Source: REEB95 sp035648735
Lineage (GTDB): Bacteria; Pseudomonadota; Alphaproteobacteria; ATCC43930; CGMCC-115725
Assembly: GCA_035648735.1 (NCBI GenBank)
Contig: DASRKX010000016.1
Location: 1 to 7,918 of the forward strand
DNA: 7,918 nucleotides
Direction: 5' to 3'
Shown here in pieces: positions 1 through 7,519 of the stretch. Under the pieces are notes generated by a model that had not been told where the DNA came from, did not search any database, and saw only the letters and a program-made list of their open reading frames with translations. Every line of letters starts with the position of its first letter. Positions within the stretch are counted from its first letter, which is position 1. The translations under genes and the position numbers were made by a program.

Positions 1-14
1 TCGCGAGCGAAGGC

Positions 15-91
15 TGGTGGGCCCGGCAGGACTCGAACCTGCGACTACACCGTTATGAGCGGCGCGTTCTAACCAACTGAACTACGGGCCC
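15..91 (-). tRNA. tRNA with CAU anticodon, probably tRNA-Ile2 (lysidine-modified), possibly elongator tRNA-Met
   Basis: The minus strand folds into a complete 77-nt cloverleaf. It has a perfect 7-bp acceptor stem (GGGCCCG/CGGGCCC), a D stem GTTC/GAAC, an anticodon stem CGCCG/CGGTG with one G-U pair, a loop CTCATAA with anticodon CAT at 57-55, a 5-nt variable loop, a T arm GCAGG-TTCGAGT-CCTGC, A73 and an encoded CCA. A CAU anticodon outside the initiator can belong to elongator Met or to Ile2, whose C34 is converted to lysidine by TilS. The pairs C4-G69, C5-G68, U12-A23 and C29-G41 and base A73 match determinants described for E. coli tRNA-Ile/TilS, so I lean to Ile2. The initiator is excluded because pair 1-72 is G-C. 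The gene starts 39 bases after the stop codon of the upstream reductase gene on the same strand, with no clear terminator between them. Confidence 0.95.
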
Positions 92-130
92 GCGCCAATT
101 TAGGGCGAACCGCGCGATCGGTCATCAGGT

Positions 131-1174
131 TCATTTCGCCGTGGCGAGTCTTTCGATGTCCACCTCGCGCGGCGCCGCCGGCGCCTCGGGGAAGGTCGGG
201 TAGAGCTGGAGCGACCGCCCGAGCTGCTGAACAAGACACAGCACGGCGTCGATGTAGGGGGTCGCAACCGCGACCAGCCTGCCCATTTCCTGCACCGAGG
301 TGAGCAGGGCGTCGATTTCGAGCCGGCGCCCATGATCCAAATCCTGCAGCATCGAGGTTCGGTGCGCGCCGACGCGCGCGGCGCCGTTGATCCGGCGGTC
401 GGCATCGACGCGAAACGACGCGCCGAGCCGGGTCGCGATTTCCTTTGCTTCGGCCATCATGTTGTACGACAGCGCGCGGAGCCCCGGCTCGGTCGTCACG
501 ATATCGAGCGTCGCCCGCGTCAGGGCGCTGATCGGATTGAAGCAGAGATTGCCCCACAGCTTCAGCCAGATCTCGCTGCGGATATCCTCCAACACCGGCG
601 CATCGAAGCCGCCGGCCTTGAGCAGCTCCGCGAGGCGCTGGCACCGTTGCGAAATCGTCCCGTCGGGCTCGCCGAGCGAGAAACGGTTGCCGTAAATGTG
701 CCGCACCACGCCCGGCTCGACGATTTCCGTGGCCGGATAGACGACGCAGCCGATCGCCCGCGTCGGTCCGATGGCATCCCATTGGCGGTCGTCCCGATCG
801 ACGCTGCTGAGATGCGCGTTATGGTGCGGCGCCTTGAGGCCGTGCATGTACCACCACGGCACGCCGTTTTGCGCGGTCACCACGGCCGAATTCGGACCCA
901 GAAGCGGCGCCATTTGCGCGGCCACTTCCCAGGCTTGATAGGCCTTGAGGCAGACGATCACATAATCCTGCGGGCCCAACTCGGCGGGGTTGTCCGTCGC
1001 CCGGGGCCGGGCAATCCGCTCCTCGCCGTCGATCAGCAGCTTCAGCCCGCGCTCGCGCATGGCGGCAAGATGCGCGCCGCGCGCGACGAGGGACAGCTCC
1101 ACGCCCTCGACCGAGCTAAGGCCGACGGCCAGATAGCCGCCGACGGCGCCGGCACCATAAATGCAGATTTTCAC
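131..1174 (-). CDS. Ketopantoate reductase family (ApbA/PanE-like) 2-oxoacid oxidoreductase
   Basis: This 347-residue NAD(P)H-dependent reductase belongs to the 2-dehydropantoate 2-reductase family. The N-terminus is a Rossmann fold with GAGAVGG at residues 7-13. A CLKAYQ segment (Lys78) and a QNGVPWW segment (Asn103) follow. The C-terminal helical domain has EIWLKLWGN...NP (catalytic-type Lys205, Asn209, Asn213), then TSMLQD and EIDAL (Glu286). The family usually reduces ketopantoate to pantoate with NADPH, but many paralogs with the QNGVPWW signature sit in catabolic clusters and have unknown substrates. I chose the GTG at 1174-1172 because AGGA (1186-1183), overlapping the end of the upstream gene, lies 8 bases before it and the protein then begins MKICIYGAG, as is usual. 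An ATG at 1183 would add three residues but overlaps that AGGA. It is third in the glyA operon, which suggests a role in glycine/serine/glyoxylate metabolism rather than coenzyme A synthesis. The family call is firm and the substrate open. Confidence 0.9.
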   Translation of the reverse strand: MKICIYGAGAVGGYLAVGLSSVEGVELSLVARGAHLAAMRERGLKLLIDGEERIARPRATDNPAELGPQDYVIVCLKAYQAWEVAAQMAPLLGPNSAVVTAQNGVPWWYMHGLKAPHHNAHLSSVDRDDRQWDAIGPTRAIGCVVYPATEIVEPGVVRHIYGNRFSLGEPDGTISQRCQRLAELLKAGGFDAPVLEDIRSEIWLKLWGNLCFNPISALTRATLDIVTTEPGLRALSYNMMAEAKEIATRLGASFRVDADRRINGAARVGAHRTSMLQDLDHGRRLEIDALLTSVQEMGRLVAVATPYIDAVLCLVQQLGRSLQLYPTFPEAPAAPREVDIERLATAK

Positions 1175-1188
1175 CGATCGCATCCTGC

Positions 1189-2382
1189 TCAAGCGACCTT
1201 GCCCATCTCGAGCCGCGGTGCGGTCTTGCGGAAATGTTCCTGGGCGGCGGCGACGCCGGATCCCGCCTCCACCGCGATGCCGACATCGCGCATCGCCATT
1301 TCGCTGCCGGCCAGGGCCTGAAGGACCATGATCTCGTTGATGTGGCCGATATGGCCGATGCGGAAGACGCGCCCGGCAACTTTCGCCAGGCCGAGGCCGA
1401 GCGACATCTGATAGCGGTAATAGGCCGTCTTCACGACGTCTTCGCTGTTGAAGTTCTTGGGCACGCAGACGACCGTTACGGTGTCCGAATACCATTTGGG
1501 CGCCTTCGCGCACAGCGTCAGCCCCCACGCGGCGACCGCCAAGCGCGCGCCTTCGGCGAGGCGGTGATGGCGCGCGAAGACATTGGCGAGACCTTCCGCA
1601 AAAAGCATATCGATCGAGGCCCGCAATCCGTGCAGCAGCGTCGTGGCCGGCGTATAGGGGAAATACCCGTCCCGGTTGGTGCGGATCATGTCCGCAAAAT
1701 CCAAAAAGCAGCGCGGGCACTTTGCCGTCTTATGGGCTTCGAGCGCCTTCGGACTGGCGCCGACGATCGCGAGCCCGGCCGGGAGCATGAATCCCTTCTG
1801 CGATCCGGAAACAGCGAGATCGACCCCCCATTCGTCCATCCGGAAGTCGATGCTCGCGATCGAGCTGACGCCGTCGACCATGAGCAGCGCCGGATGCTTG
1901 GCGGCGTCGATCGCCTTGCGCGCGGCGGCGACATCGCTGGTGACGCCGGTCGCGGTTTCGTTATGGCAGACCAACACGGCCTTGATTTCATGCGCCGTGT
2001 CGGCTTTCAGCCGCTGCTCGAAGATCTCCGTCGGGACGCCCTCGCCCCACTCGACGTCCACCACTTCGACGACAAGGCCGTGACGGCGGCAAAGATCGGC
2101 CCACAGATGGGAGAATTGACCGAAGACCGCGATCAACACTTTGTCGCCGGGGGACAGCGTATTCACGATGGCGGCTTCCCAGCCGCCCGTGCCCGTGGCC
2201 GGAAAGACAAACACCTGGCCCTTTTCGGTCTTGAAGGCCTTCTTCAGATCGCGAAACAGATCGAGCATGAAGACCGGAAACTCGGGCGAACGCTGATCCT
2301 CGAGGGGGACGTCCATAGCCTGCCGGACGGCGAACGGCATGTTTGTGGGGCCTGGAATGAAGAGCCCGTGAAAGCCTGACAT
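1189..2382 (-). CDS. sgaA: Serine-glyoxylate aminotransferase (class V, PLP-dependent, SgaA-like)
   Basis: This is a 397-residue, cytosolic-type fold-type I class V aminotransferase. It would transfer the amino group of serine (or alanine/aspartate in relatives) to glyoxylate, giving glycine and hydroxypyruvate. Visible family features are FIPGPTN near residues 8-14, the phosphate-binding ATGTGGWE at 62-69, HNETATGVTSD at 140-150, VDGVSS with the pyridine-nitrogen Asp170, SGSQKG with the PLP Schiff-base Lys196, FPYTP at 241-245, and FRIGHIG with the carboxylate-binding Arg341. The pattern resembles SgaA of the methylotroph serine cycle and also BhcA, the aspartate-glyoxylate aminotransferase of the beta-hydroxyaspartate cycle, so the amino donor is not settled. 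The ATG is preceded by AGGGAG at 2394-2389 with a 6-base gap. It lies 77 bases after glyA and its stop overlaps the ribosome-binding site of the next gene, which fits one operon. Confidence 0.93.
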   Translation of the reverse strand: MSGFHGLFIPGPTNMPFAVRQAMDVPLEDQRSPEFPVFMLDLFRDLKKAFKTEKGQVFVFPATGTGGWEAAIVNTLSPGDKVLIAVFGQFSHLWADLCRRHGLVVEVVDVEWGEGVPTEIFEQRLKADTAHEIKAVLVCHNETATGVTSDVAAARKAIDAAKHPALLMVDGVSSIASIDFRMDEWGVDLAVSGSQKGFMLPAGLAIVGASPKALEAHKTAKCPRCFLDFADMIRTNRDGYFPYTPATTLLHGLRASIDMLFAEGLANVFARHHRLAEGARLAVAAWGLTLCAKAPKWYSDTVTVVCVPKNFNSEDVVKTAYYRYQMSLGLGLAKVAGRVFRIGHIGHINEIMVLQALAGSEMAMRDVGIAVEAGSGVAAAQEHFRKTAPRLEMGKVA

Positions 2383-2459
2383 CGTTGTCTCCCTGTTGGT
2401 GACCCGCGACCTCTAAACGGCGGCCGCGACTGGTGGTTTCGTGCTGACTTCGCTCGTCC

Positions 2460-3788
2460 TCAAGCCTGGTAGATCGGAAAGCGCCGGCAGAGGCGCGCAA
2501 CGTCCTCCCTGACTTTCGCTTCGGCCAGGGAGGACGCCGTGGCCTCGACATTGCCGGCTTCGCGGTTGACCGCGAGCCCGTCGAGCACCTCCGCGATCAT
2601 GCGTCCGACGTCACGGAACTCGGCAACGCCGAAACCGCGCGTCGTGCCCGCCGGCGTGCCCAGGCGGATACCCGACGTGACCGTCGGCTTCTCGGGATCG
2701 AACGGCACGCCGTTCTTGTTGCAGGTGATGCGCGAGCGCCCGAGCGCCCGCTCGGCGATATCCCCGGTGAGCTTCTTGGGACGGAGATCCACGAGGATCA
2801 GATGCGTATCGGTTCCTCCCGCCACCAAATCATAGCCCGCGGCGACCAGAACCTCGCCCATCGCCCGGCAATTCTCGACAATGGCGCGGGCATAGGCCTT
2901 GAAGTCGGGCCGCAGAGCTTCGCCGAACGCGACGGCCTTGGCGGCGATGATGTGCATCAGCGGTCCGCCCTGCAGTCCCGGGAAAACCGCCGAATTGATC
3001 TTCTTCGCGATTTCCTCGTGGTTGGTCAGGATCAGGCCGCCGCGCGGTCCCCGCAGGGTCTTGTGCGTCGTCGTCGTGACGACATGCGCATGCTCCAGCG
3101 GGCTGGGGTGCACGCCGCCGGCAACCAGCCCCGCGAAGTGGGACATGTCGACCATCAGATACGCGCCGACCTCGTCGGCAACCAATCGGAACGCAGCGAA
3201 ATCGATCGTACGCGGATAGGCGGAGCCGCCGGCGATGATGATCTTGGGCCGGTGCTTGATGGCGAGTGCCCGCACCTCGTTCATGTCGATGCGCTGGTCC
3301 TCCCGGCGGACCGTGTAATGGATCGGCTTGAACCATTTGCCAGACAGATTGACCGTGGCGCCGTGGGTCAGGTGCCCGCCGGCCGCGAGCGAGAGGCCGA
3401 GGATCGCGTCGCCCGGCTTTGCCAGGGCGAGCAGCACCGCCTGGTTCGCCTGGCTGCCCGAGCTTGGTTGGACGTTGGCAAAGCCGCAGCCGAACAGCTG
3501 CTTGGCGCGTTCGATGGCGAAATTCTCGACCTCGTCGACGTGCTGGCAGCCGCCGTAATATCGCCGGCCGGGATAGCCCTCGGCATACTTATTGGTCAGC
3601 ACGCTGCCGGCGGCTTCGAGCACGGCGCCGGAGACGATGTTCTCGGAGGCGATGAGTTCGATCTCGTCCTGCTGGCGGTGGAGCTCCCGCCGCATGGCGG
3701 CGTGCAGCGGCGGATCCCGGTCGTGGAGCCCTTCGGAAAAGAACCCGGAACTGAGCGCTGCGGTCGGCTGCGCTGCGGATACGGCCAT
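2460..3788 (-). CDS. glyA: Serine hydroxymethyltransferase
   Basis: This 442-residue PLP enzyme interconverts serine plus tetrahydrofolate with glycine plus 5,10-methylene-tetrahydrofolate. All main motifs are present: IELIASEN at 43-50, NKYAEGYPG with Tyr68 and Glu70, RRYYGG at 75-80, GGHLTHG (PLP-stacking His139), VDMSHFAGL with Asp214 and His217, TTTTHKTLRGPRGG with the Schiff-base Lys243, and SGIRLGTPA with the carboxylate-binding Arg374. Length is close to the usual 420-435, with a short extra N-terminus. I chose the ATG at 3788 because GGGAGGG (3804-3798) lies 9 bases upstream. An in-frame ATG at 3890 would add 34 residues with no family resemblance and would overlap the promoter. It is the first gene of a three-gene minus-strand run and is divergent from an iclR-type gene. 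Its setting suggests a pathway-specific copy alongside a housekeeping one elsewhere, which cannot be seen here. Confidence 0.97.
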   Translation of the reverse strand: MAVSAAQPTAALSSGFFSEGLHDRDPPLHAAMRRELHRQQDEIELIASENIVSGAVLEAAGSVLTNKYAEGYPGRRYYGGCQHVDEVENFAIERAKQLFGCGFANVQPSSGSQANQAVLLALAKPGDAILGLSLAAGGHLTHGATVNLSGKWFKPIHYTVRREDQRIDMNEVRALAIKHRPKIIIAGGSAYPRTIDFAAFRLVADEVGAYLMVDMSHFAGLVAGGVHPSPLEHAHVVTTTTHKTLRGPRGGLILTNHEEIAKKINSAVFPGLQGGPLMHIIAAKAVAFGEALRPDFKAYARAIVENCRAMGEVLVAAGYDLVAGGTDTHLILVDLRPKKLTGDIAERALGRSRITCNKNGVPFDPEKPTVTSGIRLGTPAGTTRGFGVAEFRDVGRMIAEVLDGLAVNREAGNVEATASSLAEAKVREDVARLCRRFPIYQA

Positions 3789-3843
3789 TTCGCTTGTCCC
3801 TCCCTGAGCTTCCGTCTCGTCGGTTCGCCGAGCCGCCCGGTTG

Positions 3844-3871
3844 ATTGTATGAAACGCATTATCAATGACAA
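3844..3871 (-). promoter_or_regulatory. Predicted sigma70 promoter of the glyA operon
   Basis: On the minus strand a -35 TTGTCA (3871-3866) and a -10 TACAAT (3849-3844) are separated by 16 bases, each matching consensus in five of six positions. The expected start site is near 3837, giving a leader of about 48 bases before the glyA ATG. A small palindrome CATTGATAATG (3867-3857) lies in the spacer and touches the -35, so it could be a repressor site. Confidence 0.6.
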
Positions 3872-3884
3872 TAATAGAATACGG

Positions 3885-3899
3885 TTCCACGTAACGGAA
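3885..3899. promoter_or_regulatory. Candidate IclR-type operator TTCC-N7-GGAA
   Basis: A 15-base interrupted palindrome with arms TTCC (3885-3888) and GGAA (3896-3899). IclR-family dimers often bind short palindromes of about this size. Its centre (3892) is about 55 bases upstream of the predicted glyA start site, a position compatible with activation of glyA. It also lies just upstream of the plus-strand TATAAT at 3902. Assignment to the adjacent regulator is inferred from location only. Confidence 0.35.
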
Positions 3900-3968
3900 A
3901 ATATAATATATTGTTATTTATCATATAGTTATGTGTTTTCATGCGACAATTTATCGCGGAACGGGATG

Positions 3969-3984
3969 GTTTTTTACAAAAAAC
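3969..3984. promoter_or_regulatory. Perfect palindrome GTTTTTT-AC-AAAAAAC upstream of iclR
   Basis: Two 7-base arms of six T and six A flanked by G and C, separated by AC, form a near-continuous 16-base palindrome in otherwise mixed sequence. It lies between the AT-rich promoter region and the iclR start. It may be an operator for autoregulation or a bendable A-tract. It is not followed by any feature of a terminator for a known upstream gene. Confidence 0.35.
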
Positions 3985-4195
3985 TTCCGACGGCAATTCG
4001 CGGAATCGATCGGCGGACATGACGGAGCGGGCGCGGCCCACACCGGTTCAGAGCCGAGTATCTGGGTCTTGCATCGTCGGATCGAAAGCCATCATGGTAC
4101 GTCGCAGGGGCGACGCGGCATGGAAGGCCGCGGCGGCCGGCAATCGGGACGCCGGCACGGATCGGAGATCATTGGTTGCCATAAGGGAGGAGCCG

Positions 4196-5038
4196 TTGCC
4201 CCGCAAGTCACGATCGGCCCGAAAACCGGTCGCCAAGGATGTCGCGCCCGGCCGTCAGCGATCGGGGTCCGTGCGGGCGCTCGATCGCGGTCTGGCCCTG
4301 CTGGAGATTATCGCCGAAGCGGACGGTCTGCACTTGACCAAGATCGCGCAGCGCGCCGGCGTTGCGGCTTCGACAGCGCACCGAATACTCGCCACGCTGA
4401 AGGCGAACGACTTCGTACTGTGCGACGAGGCGCATGGCGGCTGGTTCATCGGCGTCAAGGCGTTCAAGATCGGCAGCGCATTTCTGCGCAATCGAAAGCT
4501 GGTCGACGCCGGGCGCAGCGTCATGCGCGATCTTTTGGAGCTCAGCGGCGAGACCGTGAACCTCGGGATCGAGGACAAGGGCGATGTCGTCTTCGTCGCG
4601 CAATTCGAGAGTCACCACTCGATCCGCGCCTTTCACCGGCCGGGTTCGCGCGGAACTTTGCACGCATCGAGCCTTGGCAAGGCGATCCTGGCCGAACTTC
4701 CTCCGGCCGAGGTCCTACGCAATTTACATCGCGCGGCCCTGCGGAAATTCACCGACCGCACGATTGTCGACCCCGAGGCGCTGCTCCGCGATCTCGCCGT
4801 CGATCGCGAACGGGGATGGGCGATCGACGACGAGGAGCGTGCGATCGGCATGCGTTGCGTCGGCGCGGCAATCTACAACGAGCATGGCGAGGTTGCCGGG
4901 GCCATTTCCGTGTCGGGCCCCCTCGCGCGCATGACCGACGAGCGGATGGGCGAACTCGGCCCGATGGTGAAGCGCGCGGCAAACAAGATCACCGAGCGCA
5001 TCGGCGGCAAGCGGCGCCCGGCCGCCCTCATCGGCTGA
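4196..5038 (+). CDS. IclR-family transcriptional regulator
   Basis: This 280-residue regulator has a winged helix-turn-helix at about residues 25-85 (VRALDRGLALLEII, then LTKIAQRAGVAASTAHRILATL). A C-terminal effector-binding domain at about 95-270 follows, with the family signatures HASSLGKAILAEL (156-168) and a GWAIDDEE...G...VGAAIYN block around 207-227. IclR proteins are cytosolic dimers or tetramers that bind small organic acids. I chose the TTG at 4196 because GGAGG (4186-4190) lies 5 bases upstream and the resulting length fits the family. In-frame ATGs at 3941, 4019 and 4094 would add 34 to 85 residues with no domain and weaker ribosome-binding sites. It is divergent from glyA and so probably controls that operon and itself. 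The IclR-type BhcR regulates a glyoxylate pathway elsewhere, which makes glyoxylate a reasonable ligand guess. Confidence 0.9.
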   Translation: MPRKSRSARKPVAKDVAPGRQRSGSVRALDRGLALLEIIAEADGLHLTKIAQRAGVAASTAHRILATLKANDFVLCDEAHGGWFIGVKAFKIGSAFLRNRKLVDAGRSVMRDLLELSGETVNLGIEDKGDVVFVAQFESHHSIRAFHRPGSRGTLHASSLGKAILAELPPAEVLRNLHRAALRKFTDRTIVDPEALLRDLAVDRERGWAIDDEERAIGMRCVGAAIYNEHGEVAGAISVSGPLARMTDERMGELGPMVKRAANKITERIGGKRRPAALIG

Positions 5039-5054
5039 AGCGGCGCCGGCCGCT
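5039..5054 (+). terminator. GC hairpin directly after the iclR stop codon
   Basis: AGCGGC (5039-5044) pairs perfectly with GCCGCT (5049-5054) around a GCCG loop, starting on the base after the iclR TGA. There is no T-run, so intrinsic termination is uncertain. It may act with the neighbouring hairpin as a two-way transcription barrier between convergent genes. Confidence 0.4.
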
Positions 5055-5069
5055 CGGGCGAACGGCCCG
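5055..5069 (-). terminator. GC hairpin directly after the rpoD stop codon
   Basis: CGGGC (5055-5059) pairs with GCCCG (5065-5069) around a 5-base loop, and it abuts the rpoD stop codon (5072-5070). Together with the adjacent 5039-5054 hairpin it fills the whole convergent spacer. It lacks a T-run, so its role as terminator is tentative. Confidence 0.35.
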
Positions 5070-7058
<1,989 letters not shown>

Positions 7059-7101
7059 GTTGGTCCCGCCCTAAAGTCACGGACAATGATTTATACGTAG
7101 C

Positions 7102-7122
7102 CCGCGGCCCTTCGGGCCGCGG
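7102..7122 (-). promoter_or_regulatory. Strong GC hairpin in the rpoD leader
   Basis: On the transcript, CCGCGGCCC and GGGCCGCGG form a perfect 9-bp stem closed by a GAA loop, ending 43 bases before the rpoD ATG. No T-run follows, so it is not a standard intrinsic terminator. It could affect message stability or ribosome access, or act as a transcription pause. Confidence 0.5.
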
Positions 7123-7422
7123 TGCGCACGCACGCATCCCGTCGGTCTTTTTTCCTGAAGCGACACCAGACCTTGCGTCGTGACGCGGTCCTTCGACGGA
7201 TTGCTCCGCCGTCGTGTCGAATTTCTTACCAAGTTCTTGCCGAGAATTCTGCGCTGCTCGAAGCTGCCATCTCTCGTCGCTCATATCCTCGGCGAGGCTC
7301 TGCTGCCGACCGCGTCGCGCCCAAGCTCCGAAGGAACAGGCATAAGGTTCCCGCGAGCCGTACCAGTCTAGGTGGAGCTTGAGCCGCACGGCGTCAAGGT
7401 CGAATCTATGCATTAAACCGGG

Positions 7423-7451
7423 CTCATAAGAGGCTCAACTAGACGTGTCAA
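7423..7451 (-). promoter_or_regulatory. Predicted sigma70 promoter of rpoD
   Basis: A perfect -35 TTGACA (7451-7446) and a -10 TATGAG (7428-7423) are spaced by exactly 17 bases on the minus strand. The expected start site is near 7416. It lies just after the dnaG hairpin, which suggests rpoD is transcribed separately from dnaG and possibly autoregulated by its own sigma factor. Confidence 0.6.
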
Positions 7452-7486
7452 GCGATCATGGGCGCGGGTACGATAAAGCACGAACC

Positions 7487-7512
7487 CAAGGCAGCGCGAT
7501 CGGTGCGCCTTG
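7487..7512 (-). terminator. Terminator-like hairpin after dnaG
   Basis: CAAGGC and GCCTTG pair, and after one bulged base GCGC and GTGC extend the stem to about 10 bp with one G-U pair and a 5-base loop. It begins 7 bases after the dnaG stop. Only short T-runs (TTCG, then TTT) follow, so termination would be weak. Confidence 0.5.
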
Positions 7513-7519
7513 CCTGCCC

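Larger units (their letters stand above)
3789..4195. promoter_or_regulatory. Divergent AT-rich control region between glyA and iclR
   Basis: About 400 bases without a convincing gene. The stretch from about 3841 to 3985 is markedly AT-rich against GC-rich surroundings. It holds a glyA promoter, two palindromes and an exact TATAAT on the plus strand (3902-3907) that lacks a recognisable -35. A sequence close to an IHF site (one mismatch) lies at 3919-3931. The part from about 4000 to 4195 is GC-rich and is probably the iclR leader. An open frame runs through it in frame with iclR, but it shows no domain. Confidence 0.7.
7059..7519 (-). other. Long dnaG-rpoD intergenic region and rpoD leader
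   Basis: This 461-base stretch has no recognisable gene. It holds a dnaG terminator-like hairpin, a good promoter, a leader of about 358 bases and a GC-rich hairpin close to rpoD. An open frame at 7413-7051 (120 codons, or 77 from the ATG at 7284) runs through the leader and overlaps the rpoD start by 8 bases. I do not recognise its product. Its third-position G+C is lower than in the neighbouring genes, and neither ATG has a good ribosome-binding site, so I do not call it a gene. Confidence 0.6.

Noticed and set aside
1184..1720. The reading frame of the ketopantoate-reductase-like gene stays open upstream to an ATG at 1720, giving a 529-residue protein.
   Set aside because: The extra part lies inside the aminotransferase gene in another frame, is Arg-rich without a domain, and the family's Rossmann start is at MKICIYGAG.
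1234..2379. A 381-codon open frame on the plus strand opposite the aminotransferase.
   Set aside because: It is a GC-bias shadow of a gene with complete catalytic motifs, with no domain of its own.
3902..3907. Exact TATAAT on the plus strand as a firm iclR promoter.
   Set aside because: No acceptable -35 lies 16-18 bases upstream, and the region is so AT-rich that the hexamer could be chance.
7090..7095. TATAAA on the minus strand as a -10 close to rpoD.
   Set aside because: The matching -35 position falls in the GC hairpin and reads GGCCCG, unlike any consensus.
7421..7436. Direct repeat GGCTC-N6-GGCTC at the rpoD promoter.
   Set aside because: Too short to separate from chance, although it overlaps the -10.
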